NCBI GenBank assembly: GCA_027605045.1 | Contig: JAQFWX010000098.1 | Coordinates: 131,390 to 195,389 of the forward strand | DNA: 64,000 bases | Reading direction: 5' to 3' | Origin: Phallus indusiatus | Lineage: Eukaryota; Basidiomycota; Agaricomycetes; Phallales; Phallaceae | Part shown: positions 23,443 to 34,782 of the stretch, in pieces | Layout of the letters: each line of letters starts with the position of its first letter | Position numbering within the stretch: the first letter of the stretch is position 1 | Program-made: the position numbers and the translations under genes | The notes under the pieces: generated by a model | Databases searched by the model: none | The model's input: only the letters and a program-made list of their open reading frames with translations | What the model was told of the DNA's origin: nothing

Positions 23443-25097
23443 ATGAATACGAGTAACAGCACCGTCCAGGTCACGCTCCAAGATACTTCAGAAGCCGTAC
23501 GCGTCCAGTTGTTGCGCAATACTGCATACATTGATCTATTTTTTAGGAATTTAATTTTATCCTTACCTTGAGCCTTGTCAGTGCACTATGTGAGTTTTAT
23601 GTTTACCTAAACCCCAACGAAATCATTATACAATCAACTGCAGCGCTTTGTCTGTTCACTACCCTACTCGCGATAGGAGAGGAGATCCAATATGTATGGT
23701 CCAGGAGATTCAGTGTGCCGAACTTGCTTTATATTCTCACAAGATACGGAAGTTTAGCGGCAGCAGGGTTCGAGGTTGGGCTCGGCTTCTCGCCAGTAAG
23801 TTGAGAATTCGAATCCCCAGCTAATGACCATGTACTGACGGTATCTATGCAGCCGGGGAGGTGAACCTATATTATTCAAAACTATCACTTGACTAAGATT
23901 AAAATGGTCTGATAGAACCTGTAATGTGCTCGCAAATGTGGGAAATGCCATGAGTATCTTCACGTTCATAGGAGTTCAAGGTCCGTGAATTCCAGCTAGT
24001 TCAGGATCAAAATGTATATCTATCGTTTCATCTCAGGGATACTGATTGCACGGGCATATACGCTGTGCAATGCGAGTAGAACCATAACTGGTTTATTAGC
24101 TTTAGGGTTCCTTTCGGGATTAGTGACAAATCTTACCGGTAATAATTCCCGAACTTGGCTTCGAAAAAACTCACTTAAAGATTACAAATTTCAAGGCGTG
24201 ATAAAATTTAATGGATGTATCACAAAGTAAGTTATCAAATGTAATCTTTCTTTTCGCTTCTAAAGTTCCATACATGACCATTAGCAATTACGGTGGTGGG
24301 TAATTCTCTTCATCCGCACGTGTCTCAATCAGTAATTCAATATTGGTTGAAACGCAGGCGGAAAGGCCTTGCTTTCCCTTTTGGCCAGTATTTCTATTAT
24401 TGTCACAGATGCCCTGATATTTGGAGTATGTTTGTGGGAGGTTTGGGGAACTTGGAGGTTAAAGCGCCAGACAGGAATCCGAGGCAACAGCGACATTGTT
24501 TCCTTACTCCTTCGGCAAAGTGAGTTTACATCGACTTATGTTATGATGCTTAAATAACACACATATAGTCGTTTCAAGATTTTGGTAGGCATACGTTATC
24601 GAATCCTTTGTTAGAAGAATTAAACTAAATATTGGTTGGATTTGGTCACTGGCAGTTTCGTGCTCACTATCACTTTGGCAGCCGCAGTTCTTAATCAAGT
24701 GGTGAGTTTCGGTACAGACAACTTTAATTGTCTACTGAGTTTTATCTTTAAGTTTGAGACTGCAAGTGGCTATGCTTTTTCAGATGTATGATTTGTCACT
24801 AAGTTCGACTAGGTTCCGGTTCTTGATATATTACTTTCTTTTCAAGATAGGTAAGGTTCTCCTGAATGAAATATCATTTTCTTATTCCATTCCAGCTTGT
24901 CAGCTATACTAATTTCAAACTTTACACTTGACCTTCGCCGACGTAATTCTCCATTGATGCCAATGGGTGCCAGTAACGTGTCCTTGTCACTTCAGTATCG
25001 AGACGCGCTCCCGCATATACACCACTCTGTTCTTATAGAGATGGGGGATCATGAAAATATCGCGCAGGAGACTGATCCGGATTCCGCAGATGAATAA
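23443..25097 (+). CDS. DUF6533-domain membrane protein 1
   Basis: Many small exons. The start exon reads MNTSNSTVQVTLQDTSEA, then an intron of about 52 bases, then EFNFILTLSLVSAL and LFTTLLAIGEEIQYVWSRRF with VPNLLYILTRYG. The acidic-then-W-x-R-R-F pattern followed by h-LY-hh-RY is the DUF6533 signature. Later exons add NVLANVGNAMSIFTFIGV, LIARAYTLCNASRTITG, ISIIVTDALIFGVCLWEVWG followed by TWRLKRQTGI, and LSAILISNFTLDLRRR. It ends with an acidic tail containing IEMGDHENIAQE. About seven transmembrane helices are expected. The family is abundant in Agaricomycetes and has no known function. A paralogue with the same tail motif lies at 61325. Confidence 0.7.
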
Positions 25098-25530
25098 TCT
25101 TCGGCTGTTCGAGTTTTACAACTTGAGAAGACAAGTATGTACATATTGTATTCATTGTTTGTCAGATGGTTCGCAATGCAACCAATGCTTATACATAATT
25201 AAGATATGGTTTCGCTTACTTAATAGCGATGGACTTTATGTTTTACTACGGACGTAACCTGGACCCTCTTCACATCATGATTCTTTTGATGTGTGTTCGG
25301 TTTTTTTGAAGATAGTATACCTAAATCTTTTTGAAAGTTCCACTAATGTGCCCAGGAGGGAAAAACCGATTCAGAATTGCTCCTAATAAATATGTCAATG
25401 CCATCAATTCTTCTATCTTCTCGAATACCCGCTCACGACTTGCCAAAGTTTGTGATTGGGAGTGAAATCTCTGTTTGTACTTGTTTACACCTGCAGACGT
25501 CACTTCAGAATTGCTTCAGAACTCCGTTTG
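25098..25530. other. Intergenic between DUF6533 and RWD genes
   Basis: About 430 bases, no gene seen. Confidence 0.4.
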
Positions 25531-26425
25531 ATGGACCTCGCAAAACAAACGGAAGAAATATTCATTCTCAAAAGCTCTCTTTTGCCAAATGAAGTGTTGA
25601 GATTCATTGAAGATGCTGAACTGTGGCAGTCTGCTTTGGATCATTTGTCATCGGGGAGTCCTTTCGGCACTCTTAAGCTGGCAACGACGCCGTCATTGCC
25701 AGCTGATTTCATCGTAACAATCGAGGGATCTCATTTATCCTTTCGAATCACCTTCTCGTACGAATACCCATACAAACGGGATGCATTCGTTGTAAACATA
25801 CACGGAAATATTGATAGGACGGAACAAGAGCGATGGATGAATATCATTCAGCAGAGCCGTAAAGAACTGAGCGATACGGAGTATGTTCTCGCGAGCTCTT
25901 TAAATATACGTTAATCCCATGTTTCCAAGCTTTCCTGTGTATGAACTTTTGTCATCGCACCTGCTACCATTATTACATGAACAGCTATCATCCAGCCCTC
26001 ATGTTATACCGATAACGAACCATGTCTCCTCCTCTCACCCTCCTGAATCTCGCCCTCTCTTCCACGCACTTCTCACATCACATCATCTCATATCCTCACA
26101 AAAACGAAGATCTTTGAAAGAATGGTCGGAGGAACACAGCCTATCGGGGTTTGCTAAAATTGGTTATCCCGGCGTCATTTATTGTACAGGATGTCAGCCC
26201 GACGTCCAAGAATTCGTCTCCAAAGTTAAAAATATGCAGTGGTTGGCCCTTCACACCAAGTTCATAGAGCCATTGCCTAGTGATCATAAAAGCGTTGGTT
26301 TAACAATACATCGAAGTTGGAAAGAAGTAGAGAAGATTGGGGAAGTCGTTGACGAAATGAGAAAGTACGGACGCGAAGAATATGCCTACGAGTTCGGAAT
26401 AGGGAGTGGTAAATCAAAGCATTAG
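25531..26425 (+). CDS. RWD domain-containing protein (RWDD2-like, with Prp3_C/DUF1115 C-terminus)
   Basis: Two exons joined by an intron at about 25879-25930 that restores frame (SDTD then FPVYELLSSH). The N-terminal part, MDLAKQTEEIFILKSSLLPN then FRITFSYEYPYKRDAFVVN, is an RWD fold with the usual Y-P-x-x-x-P-like loop in diverged form. The C-terminal part, LFHALLTSHHLISSQKRRSL, GFAKIGYPGVIYCTG, VSKVKNMQWLALHTKF, is the DUF1115 / Prp3_C domain. This order matches animal RWDD2 proteins. The exact role is not known. About 280 residues, normal for the family. I chose the ATG at 25531 because it leads directly into the RWD helix. Confidence 0.8.
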
Positions 26426-27116
26426 CTTATCGTTGGGATAGCTATGGATATGTCGATTCGGTGCATTATGTTTTCAAACTGGCCGCATCTATAAAGGGAT
26501 GCAGCCTGACACAGCCCCGATGACATCCCCGTGTGAAAGCTCATCGATGCGTTTATCTTTCCGTCTAGGTCGGCGTTTGCAGACCTGCATAGACCTGCAT
26601 GCTGAAGCTCTGAAGAGCCGAAACCCCCGTTTTCGAACCCTGCCACATTCAGTTCACACCTTGCGACTACAAAAGTTAATGGTTTCATATAGCCTTTATC
26701 CCAAAAATGTTCATCGAGCTTTCCTTGATGGAGCAAAGAAACTAATTTAAGTCAATTATTATTATTTCCCTATGACGCAGACGCCGTGAAATTTTCTTCC
26801 TTTTAAGCTCCCTAGTAACTAGTAACTAGTAACTGCGTAGGCTGAAGTCGAATCAAACGATGCGCGTGCCTGTGCTTGCAAATTCGCCTTGTCTATAATT
26901 AACCAAACTCATCTGGCATTATGATACTTCAGTCGTTGCATTCATTTCGAGCGCACAGTTTTTGAAGTCAGAAATTGATCCAGTCAAATGTAGGTAAATC
27001 TCCATTTAGCACTCCAAAGAGCATCAAAACTTGTTATTAATCGCGAAGTAAAATATCGACTCACACGGGAAACCGTTGACCGACTGGTAAATGATGTCAG
27101 GAACATAGCGCTTCGT
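26426..27116. other. Intergenic between RWD gene and cyclin H (convergent 3' ends)
   Basis: No supported gene in about 690 bases. It contains a short tandem repeat at 26812-26834. Confidence 0.4.
26812..26834. repeat. Short tandem repeat, 7-base unit CTAGTAA x3
   Basis: Three perfect consecutive copies of CTAGTAA plus a partial copy. It lies between convergent genes. It is probably a simple replication-slippage repeat. Confidence 0.8.
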
Positions 27117-28387
27117 CTAATCGTCATCATCTTCGTCTATAGATTTTCCCTGTGATTCGTTTACTAATTCGCCTCCAAACGGATCTTCATCTTTCGCTTT
27201 CTTCGCAGCTTCTTCCGCTTTCTTTAGCCGCTTCAGTCTTGCCTTCTCATCTGCCTCTTGTTGTTTCTTCAGCCAAGCTTTACTCCCTTTGACCTTCTCC
27301 GGATTCTTACAAATCCTCAGCCGTCTATCAATCTCTTTTACCGTATCTATTTCAGGACCCAACCCCTCCGCTTGAATCAAAGTCTGAATATTTGATAGAG
27401 TTTGTTTTAAATTCTCGAATTGGCCTTTTGAAGAAGCCCATGCGGATGCCCATTGAGGAGCCGCCGACCATAATCCTGCCAATGCAATTTGTGAGGGAGT
27501 GTAAATAAACTCCGCATCTGTCAAACGCGAAGCGCGAACAAATGCAATTGCATTCTCAAAAATCGGCTCCAATTCTGAGACAGAAAAATCAGGCAGTCCC
27601 TGGCGAGGAGTTAGATACATATGATCTGGCCAAGCTGTGCAATTTACCTGGACGTCTAACCTCAATCCCCATAACGCCCTATGTGCATGCCAGACTGCGA
27701 ATTCGAAGCTGAGACTTTGCGCGACGAGAAACTCTAAATCCAATACATCGGCTGGTGATGTTTTGGGAATGTTAGCCGTAAATTCATCGAGCGAGATGGC
27801 ATTGTTGGTTGTCTTTAGGGACAAAAAAAGTGCTGTTAGCCTGTGATACAAAGTCAAGAGGGTTCAGAGTGATGTAAATAGGGGTGCTCACATGACGTTC
27901 TTAGGATGCCAATCCATGACAGTGTTCTTCAAATAAAAGCGCTTCAGATAGCTGATAGCGGTTGCTTCGACTTCTTCAGAGAATTTGAAATGGCCACATA
28001 ATTGAGTTACTTTGGTAATGTAATGCTTGACTAATGAACACTCTTCGGATGCAGCGAGAAACGATATGGCTTGAGACGAACCGGCCTATAACGAAGGGAA
28101 CGCGATCTCAAGTCAGCGACCGACACAACTGACTGACTGAACCCAGTTCATACCTCGTCGCTTTCAAAAGTGTTTCTGATCGCATCTACGGCCGCGTGAT
28201 TCAATTTTTCCCGAACATCTTTCAATTGTTCCACAGAGAACCGCCAGTGTCTGTATTGCGAAGAGGACTCATAAATAGAGCGGCGCTGTGGCTCTTGTCC
28301 GTTGGATTGTGTCAGCTTATGGCCATTTGATGGTGCTGAGCTACTATCAGAAATTGGTGGTCGATCCAGAGTGGTTGTCAGTGTCAT
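27117..28387 (-). CDS. CCL1: Cyclin H / Ccl1, regulatory cyclin of TFIIH CDK-activating kinase
   Basis: Three exons on the minus strand, about 28387-28150, 28085-27895 and 27840-27117. Exon 1 has the cyclin H hallmark IYESSSQYRHWRFSVEQL. Exon 2 gives CSLVKHYITKVTQLCGHF and YLKRFYLKNTVMDWHPKN of the first cyclin fold. Exon 3 gives LTALFLSLKTTNNAISLDEF, VLDLEFLVAQSLSFEF and AEFIYTPSQIALAGLWSAA of the second fold, then a Lys/Glu-rich coiled tail ending in Asp residues. The protein pairs with CDK7/Kin28 and Mat1/Tfb3 in TFIIH and phosphorylates the RNA polymerase II tail. The length of about 390 residues fits the family. A retrotransposon sits 434 bases upstream of the start codon. Confidence 0.92.
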
Positions 28388-28809
28388 CGTGCTCGACTGA
28401 GCAAGGATTCCAGGACAAGTTTGTGGGCGTCGTGCCCGTCACGGTCACGTTTCGTTCAATGTCCTTTGGCGCTGCTTTCGTGTCCTCAACATGCTTGACA
28501 CGCAGAGAATCTCCTTCCAACATGAAACATGCTTTACTTGAAAGTGCACACCTGTCAAGTATTGGTCATCCAGGAACTGCGAAGGTTGTCAAAAGGAAGA
28601 AAATAAGCAAAAGCTTTTGAGTTTAGATGGCACTTCCCCCGTTGCTTGCAACGTAGTTGATGCCACAAAGCGTCCCTGTCTGGTTTCAAATTTGCTAATA
28701 TCGTTGCGGGGGCAGATCTGGGCAGACGTGCTAGACTTTCCTTGGCTTCCCCCAATTGTGCTGTCGGTTCATCCCGCGTGTACCTCAATTACGGCCACCC
28801 GAAGGCGAT
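28388..28809. promoter_or_regulatory. Remaining upstream region of cyclin H, cut off by the retrotransposon
   Basis: About 420 bases between the cyclin H start and the 5' target-site repeat of the retrotransposon. No gene is supported. It must hold the core promoter if the gene is still expressed. Sequence upstream of it in the empty site continues at 34783. Confidence 0.45.
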
Positions 28810-28820
28810 ACACGTGGACG
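28810..28820. repeat. 5' target-site duplication of the non-LTR element
   Basis: The 11 bases ACACGTGGACG recur at 34772-34782, directly after the (CA)n tail of the element. Matching position at both predicted ends supports target-primed insertion. Four of the 11 bases blend with the CA run, so the exact edge is uncertain. Confidence 0.7.
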
Positions 28821-28987
28821 GACTCTCTCACGCTCTGACCACCATCACCCATAACTCACACTACGCAAAACCAGCTTCTTTTTTACCAAAAGCCAAAATT
28901 CCTCTAAAAATAGCACAGGTAGGCCAATCCAGGCCACAGCTAGCCCCAAATAAAAAGCGCAAAGCAACATCTGCTCCGATAAGTGAG

Positions 28988-30601
28988 ATGCCAACATCAC
29001 AGGCAGAGCAGGATGACGTGGCAAACGCGTCTAAGCGAACGCGCAAAATAAGAAATATAGGAAAAGAGCTCGAAAAATTCATCACACCGGAGTGGGATAC
29101 TCTCAAAGAAATGCAAGAAAACATGAAAGACAGCAACGATGCATTGAAGTATCTAACACACCAGTTGTATTTCGAGGAAACAATGGAGGTAAACATGGAA
29201 AACTTAAGCTACGCACTAATGCTTTTTTCAGCAACCTCGGACCTCAGGCTAGTTCAAGAAGGCGCAAGAGCAGTCGCTATTCTGATGAGGGAGTTAAACC
29301 AAACATCCCAAAACGGACATGCAGAAGAGGTGATAAAAGAGACACTGACCCCTATAACAGCAGACCTGAACGAAATGAGGAAAGATCTCAAGGCAATACA
29401 AGAAAAAATGAAGCAAACCGGCCCTCCAGTCAGACAACCAACATACGCCGATGCGACGAGAAAAGAAAAAGACGCGAGGCAAACAACGAGTGCAGAAATT
29501 AAAAGAAGACAAATACTCCTAGACCAGGATGAAGGTGCGTCAGCAATCACCACTCAAATACTGACAGAGAGCCAGCTGGTAGCAAAAGCCAATGAAGCAA
29601 TGAAGACGGCAAAAATCGAGAAAAGTGGGCAACTTGAAGAGCACAAATTCATAAGTGCAAGAAAACTGCGAAACGGCGGTCTCCTGCTGGAAACCAACAC
29701 AGTTAGAGCAGCAGACGCAATAAAAAAGAAGAAAGAAGATTTCTGCAAGGCCTTCAGCCCATCAGCAAAAATAAAAGACAGAAATTACACGGTGAGATTG
29801 TCATTTGTGCCTGTAACTCACGAAGTGGATAGTGAGGGGGAGAGAAGATGGATAGAGGAGAATTCGGGGGTAGAGGAAGGACATCTAGCAGGAACGGCAT
29901 GGGTGAAACCGGTCCAGAAAAGAAGAGAGGGTCAACAAGTAGCAACACTGGTGGCAAGATTTTCGACCCCCCAGGCAGCGAACAAGGCGATAAAGCAAGG
30001 CCTGGTAATACAGGGAAAAAGACTCAATGGGCACAAGGTCATTAACGGACCAATGAGATGCTACCACTGTCAAAGGTATGGTCATGCGGCTACTAACTGC
30101 CCTAATAGAAACGAACAAGCAAGATGCCCGACATGTGCAGCAACACACGAAGGAAACCAATGCCCGGCAAAAAGAAAAGACGAATACAAATGCGGGAGCT
30201 GTAAAGCAGAGGGACACACAGCATGGGACCAGGACTGCCCAGTATACAGAAGAGAGATGGAGAAGCTGATCCGAAACAACGGAGAGATCCAATACAAGTA
30301 CTACCGGACAGAAGAAGAGTGGACAATGGAAATAGACCCGGTATACGCAGTAAGAGAAAACAGCCCATGGACTGATGGAGGCAGAGGACGAAAGTCAGCA
30401 CATGAAGCCCAAGCTGAGGTGTTTGAAGATGACGATGAAATGGAAATCGAAGACGAAGACGGCGATGAAGAACCCGACCAAAGAAGTGACCCAAAGGGGA
30501 AGTCAAGAAACCAATCTTTCACACAGGCCACTTTGGACAGATACGGATACGCAAGACAAAGCGCAGAGGAAGGGGAGGACGGACATGATGTGAACGAATG
30601 A
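28988..30601 (+). CDS. Retrotransposon ORF1, gag-like RNA-binding protein
   Basis: The first in-frame ATG inside the element is at 28988 (SEMPTSQ context), giving about 537 residues; the open frame extends further upstream without an ATG. The N-terminal half is charged and helical and probably forms coiled coils that multimerise. The C-terminal part holds three zinc knuckles: CYHCQRYGHAATNC (CX2CX4HX4C), CPTCAATHEGNQC (CX2CX3HX4C) and CGSCKAEGHTAWDQDC (CX2CX4HX6C), at about 30059-30240. An acidic tail follows. By analogy it packages element RNA into a ribonucleoprotein. Its stop overlaps the ORF2 start codon in ATGA. Confidence 0.85.
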   Translation: MPTSQAEQDDVANASKRTRKIRNIGKELEKFITPEWDTLKEMQENMKDSNDALKYLTHQLYFEETMEVNMENLSYALMLFSATSDLRLVQEGARAVAILMRELNQTSQNGHAEEVIKETLTPITADLNEMRKDLKAIQEKMKQTGPPVRQPTYADATRKEKDARQTTSAEIKRRQILLDQDEGASAITTQILTESQLVAKANEAMKTAKIEKSGQLEEHKFISARKLRNGGLLLETNTVRAADAIKKKKEDFCKAFSPSAKIKDRNYTVRLSFVPVTHEVDSEGERRWIEENSGVEEGHLAGTAWVKPVQKRREGQQVATLVARFSTPQAANKAIKQGLVIQGKRLNGHKVINGPMRCYHCQRYGHAATNCPNRNEQARCPTCAATHEGNQCPAKRKDEYKCGSCKAEGHTAWDQDCPVYRREMEKLIRNNGEIQYKYYRTEEEWTMEIDPVYAVRENSPWTDGGRGRKSAHEAQAEVFEDDDEMEIEDEDGDEEPDQRSDPKGKSRNQSFTQATLDRYGYARQSAEEGEDGHDVNE

Positions 30602-33600
30602 TTGACGAGATAAGCACAAATGATCAAAGAGAACAGACACTAACGATTAGACAACAGAACCTAAACAAATCAAGCGATGCCACATTGAGCATGATCAACA
30701 CGGTAAACCCACTAACCACTGACATAATAGCCATCCAGGAACCATACTTCGACCGTTTCAACAACACAAGAGCTACAAGAGCATGGAAGGTAGTCACACC
30801 AAGCAAACACATGAAAGACGGGGAAGAGCGGTCACGAGCAATAATCTTGGTAAACACCAAGATTAAAGAGTGGGATCAAATTAATATTGACTCACCAGAC
30901 GCAGTGGGAATAAAGGTAAAAACAGATATGGGCCAGATACTGATTATAAATATCTACTGTGACATAGCACATAGCCGCACACTGCATGACGCAATGACAG
31001 CGACAGTAAGAGAGGTTAACAAGATACGCGGGAGTCAAGCTCATGTTCTATGGATGGGGGACTTCAACAGGCACCACCCAAGATGGGATGAACTGAGAAA
31101 CTCACATTTGTTCACACACGAAAACCTAGATAAGGCTCAGATACTGATCAATTGCACTGATGATCTAGGATTACAGATGATCCTCCCGCGTAACCTCCCT
31201 ACCCTCAAAGCCATGGCCACAGGCAACTACACCCGCCCAGACAATGTATTCGCCTCACCAGGGATTGTGGAGAGACTAGCGTCATGCAAACCAATAGAAA
31301 GAGAAACACCACCACGCACTGACCACTTCCCAATAGTCACACGGATAGTCACCAGCACAGCGAAGACAGTGGACAAAGAAATCTTCAATTTCAAAGAGAC
31401 AGATTGGAAGGAATTCCGAAAGGATCTCCAACCAAAGCTCGCGAACATACCAACAAGCGAGGTGATAGAAACTCGGGAGACCTTCAACAACAGACTAAAA
31501 GCTCTGACGGAAGCCATACAAGGCACAATCAGCAAAGTTGTCCCACGCTCGAAAATAACAAGGTACGCAAAAAGATGGTGGACAAAAGAACTGACAGAAC
31601 TGCACAGGGAGTTGAAGAAAATCAGAAATAGAAGCAAAAAGCGGCGACATGACACACAAGACCCGATACACGAAGCATTGCGAGTTGCGCAAAACAAGTT
31701 CACACAAGAAATCCGCAACACAAAGCGAGACCACTGGGACGATTTCCTAGCAAGTGTAGATGAGCGAACCATGTGGAACGCACATAAATACGTGACAGGA
31801 GACCCGACCGATGGTTCAGCGAGTAAGACCTTAGCACTGAAAAAGAAAAAGAGAACGGAACAGTAACGTACACGGAAAATGATGAAGAAAAAGCTAACCT
31901 GTTATTTAGAACCTTTTTCCAGACATTGGTGAATACCAAAAGCCACCCACCAACTACAAGTACCCGCCATCTAAATTCGAGTTCAGAGAGATCACGGACA
32001 CACAGATTCACAAAGCGATCGAGCGCCTGAAACCCTACAAGGCACCAGGGAGCAATGGAATACCAAATGTGGTACTAAAAAAGACAGCTCAACTGATAGT
32101 ACCAATCATAGGGCCGCTATTCCGCGCGACGTTCCGCATAGGGTATTTCCCACAAGAATGGAAAGATTCGGAGATTATAGTGTTGCGAAAACCAGGAAAA
32201 CCAGACTATGCAGAACCCAACGCCTATAGGCCAATTGCCCTCCTAGATACAATAGGTAAAGTGCTATCTTCATGTGTATCGGAAGATCTACTGGCCTTTG
32301 CAGAGAAATATTCCCTCTTGCCACCCACACAGTTTGGATGCCGCCCAGGACATACAACAACAGATGCCCTGCAGCATGCAATGTCATTCATAAAGAATGC
32401 ATGGAGAGGAGGCGAAGAAGTAGCAGCCCTATTCCTTGACATCAAAGCAGCGTTCCCAAGCGTGCTACCAGAATGGTTAGCACACGGCATGAGAAAGAGA
32501 GGAGTCCCACAACGGTACACTGACTGGTTAACAAAAGTAATGTCAGGGAGAAAGACAGCACTGACGTTCGACAATTACAAGTCACAACCGCTAGACCTGA
32601 AAATAGGCTTGGACCAAGGTAGGCCAGAGTCAGGACCATGCTTTGCCTTTTACAATGCGGCACTTGCGGACCTAGCCAAGGATAGGAAAGATGTAGAGGT
32701 AATCATTTTTGCTGACGATACAACTCTATTAGCCAGGGCAAAGACACTGGAAGAGGCCGTGAAAACCCTGCAGGATTTGATGAACGGCACACATGGGGCC
32801 AGCCAATGGGCAAAGGAACACAATTGCAAATTCGCCACGGAGAAATTTGCCCTCATGGGCTTCTCGAGGCGAAGGGAGGCAGATAGCAACAGGAGAGGAA
32901 AATCAGTACCCCGAAAACGGCCGCCCATAAAGATCAACGGTATGACCATAAAACCAACTCACCAACACAGGTTCCTAGGAGTGTTGATGGACGAGGAACT
33001 AAGGTTTACGGCACATGCAGACTACGCACTGCAGAAAGGGTCAAAATGGGTAAGCCAATTTCGGAGACTGACTAAGCTCACAAAAGGCACATCTACAAAG
33101 CACATGAGGAGGTTCTACCTAGCTGTGGCAGTACCCAAGATGCTATACGCGGCAGATGTTTTTCTGGCACCAGCGGTCAGCGGAACAAGAGGAGTAAAGG
33201 GCATCATAAAGAAACTGACCAGAGTACAGAGAGAGGCGGCAATAGCGGTCACAGGAGCCCTGAGAACAACTGCATCAGATGTGTTGGACGCACATGCGAA
33301 CTTCTTGCCTTTCGATCTTCTAGTGGAGAAGGTAATAGTCAGAGCGGGCACTAGGCTAGCGACGATACCAGACTCACACGTTTTGCACAAACCAATACAA
33401 AGAGCAGCCAAACGTAATGTAAAGAAGCACAGAAGCCCGCTGCACGACATCCTTCACGGGAGTGACATTGACCCGAATACACATGAAAAGATCAAACCAA
33501 GCATCTGGGGCCCGAAGTGGACAAGCACTCACGAAATAGAAATAGAAACAAGCAGGGAAACAGCAGTGCAAAACACAGATAAGTACAGGGACTGTCGGAC

Positions 33601-34567
33601 AGTATACTCTGACGGATCATGTAGAGACGGCATGGTGGGCGCGGCAGCAATATACTGGGACAGCAGGGGGCGCAAGCATGTAAGACGCAAGCTACTCGGC
33701 TCAGAGGAGGAACACACGGTGTACGAGGCGGAACTAGTGGGGATAAGCTTAGCATTAGACATTGCAAAGAGTATCCGGAGCTCAGACCAAGTGCTCATCA
33801 TGTTGGACAACCAAGCGGCAATTCAGGCAACACAGAGACAGAGAGCAGTGCCGGGACAGCATCTGGTGGAACACATTCAGAAACAGATAAAGTCTCTACT
33901 CAAAGCGCAGCGTAAGAAGATAAAGTTGATATGGACGCCGGGGCATGAAGGGATCGAAGGAAACGAAGAAGCAGATAAAGAGGCTGCAAAAGCGATCACT
34001 GACGGCGATCTAAACAGCGAACATCTTACCTACCTACAGGAACTCCCAATCAGCAGATCAGCCGCAAGACAGGCAAGAGAAACAAGCCTTAAACGGCGAG
34101 CGGCAGAGAGATGGGAGGGATCACCTAGAGGGGCGCGCATGAGAGAAATAGACAACGCGCTACCAGGCACAAGCTTTCTGAAATTAACCAATAAGTTCCC
34201 ACGTCGCAATACGTCCATACTAATGCAGTTAAGAACAGGTCACATACCGTTAAACCATTTCCTGTACAAGATAGGAAAGGCGGAATCACCACTATGCCAA
34301 GCATGCGAGCTAGAAAGAGAAGACGTGTCACACTACTTGATGAAATGCCCGAGACACGACAGGCACCGCCTCAAGATGCAGCAATATTATCGGCAGCACA
34401 TCATCTCTAAGAAGACACTTCTAGCAAGCCCAAAAGCGATGAAGTACCTCTTCGAATTCGTCAACAAAACGAAACGATTCGAAACACCATACGGAACCTT
34501 TGACGAACCCAAGACAACCAACCGGGGCAAGAACTCGAAGAGGAAGAGGAACCCAAACGCGATGTAA
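30598..34567 (+). pseudogene. Retrotransposon ORF2: endonuclease - reverse transcriptase - RNase H, two frameshifts
   Basis: The ATG at 30598 overlaps the ORF1 stop. The endonuclease shows DIIAIQEPYF, VLWMGDFNRHHPRWD and PRTDHFPIVT (catalytic Glu, Asp/Asn, His). The RT shows LKPYKAPGSNGIPN, RPIALLDTIGKV, AALFLDIKAAFPSV, GLDQGRPESGP and the active site FADD at 32708-32719. RNase H shows TVYSDGSC, YEAELVGISLAL, IMLDNQAA and WTPGHEGIEGNEEAD, with all acidic residues and the His present. A CX2CX8HX4C finger (CQACELEREDVSHYLMKC) closes the protein. The frame breaks twice, at about 31840-31850 in an A-rich run and at about 31920-31930, each equivalent to loss of one base; a stop follows at 31864-31866. 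Outside this 90-base stretch the frame is open. Confidence 0.9.
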
Positions 34568-34752
34568 TGGCCACACTCATAATCATAACCCGGAGAACCG
34601 CCAACGAGAAACAAGCAGGGGGAGGAGATAGACGGGGACGGCAGACTTTTCAGGCTATCAGGACAAAACACAGAGACCTAAGCGGCAAAGAAGAACACGA
34701 AGGAGGAAAAGTCTCAAAACATAGGGCCAGGCCCTTCGAGACTCATAGGATC

Positions 34753-34775
34753 CACACACACACACACACACACAC
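34753..34775. repeat. (CA)n tail of the retrotransposon
   Basis: About eleven CA repeats stand where LINE-like elements carry their simple-repeat or poly-A tail, just before the 3' target repeat. The last four bases also belong to the target-site duplication. Confidence 0.75.
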
Positions 34776-34782
34776 GTGGACG
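34772..34782. repeat. 3' target-site duplication of the non-LTR element
   Basis: This is the partner of the 11-base repeat at 28810-28820 (ACACGTGGACG). The next base differs between the two sites (G at 28821, A at 34783), which places the edges. Confidence 0.7.

Larger units (their letters stand above)
28821..34771 (+). mobile_element. Non-LTR retrotransposon, Tad/I-like, near full length
   Basis: A 5.95 kb element. It has a short 5' leader (about 170 bases), a gag-like ORF1 with three zinc knuckles, and ORF2 with apurinic-type endonuclease, reverse transcriptase, RNase H and a C-terminal zinc finger. The 3' leader is about 190 bases and ends in a (CA)n tail. Flanking 11-base direct repeats mark the boundaries. 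The domain order EN-RT-RNH is that of the I superfamily; in fungi this is usually the Tad clade, which I infer rather than demonstrate. ORF1 is open throughout; ORF2 has two frameshifts. Base use differs from neighbouring genes: the coding strand is A-rich, with AGA/ACA-type codons. It inserted upstream of the cyclin H gene, divergent from it. Confidence 0.9.

Noticed and set aside
31840..31866. Programmed -1 frameshift between endonuclease and RT
   Set aside because: The shift direction fits, but the local codons do not form a proper slippery heptamer and a second shift follows 80 bases on without any slippery site.
34387..34671. Minus-strand frames inside the retrotransposon (also many between 29 and 34 kb)
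   Set aside because: Shadows of the A-rich coding strand; no motif and no consistent composition.
34753..34775. CA repeat read as an independent microsatellite or telomere-like tract
   Set aside because: Its position between the element's 3' leader and the target-site repeat makes it the element's tail.
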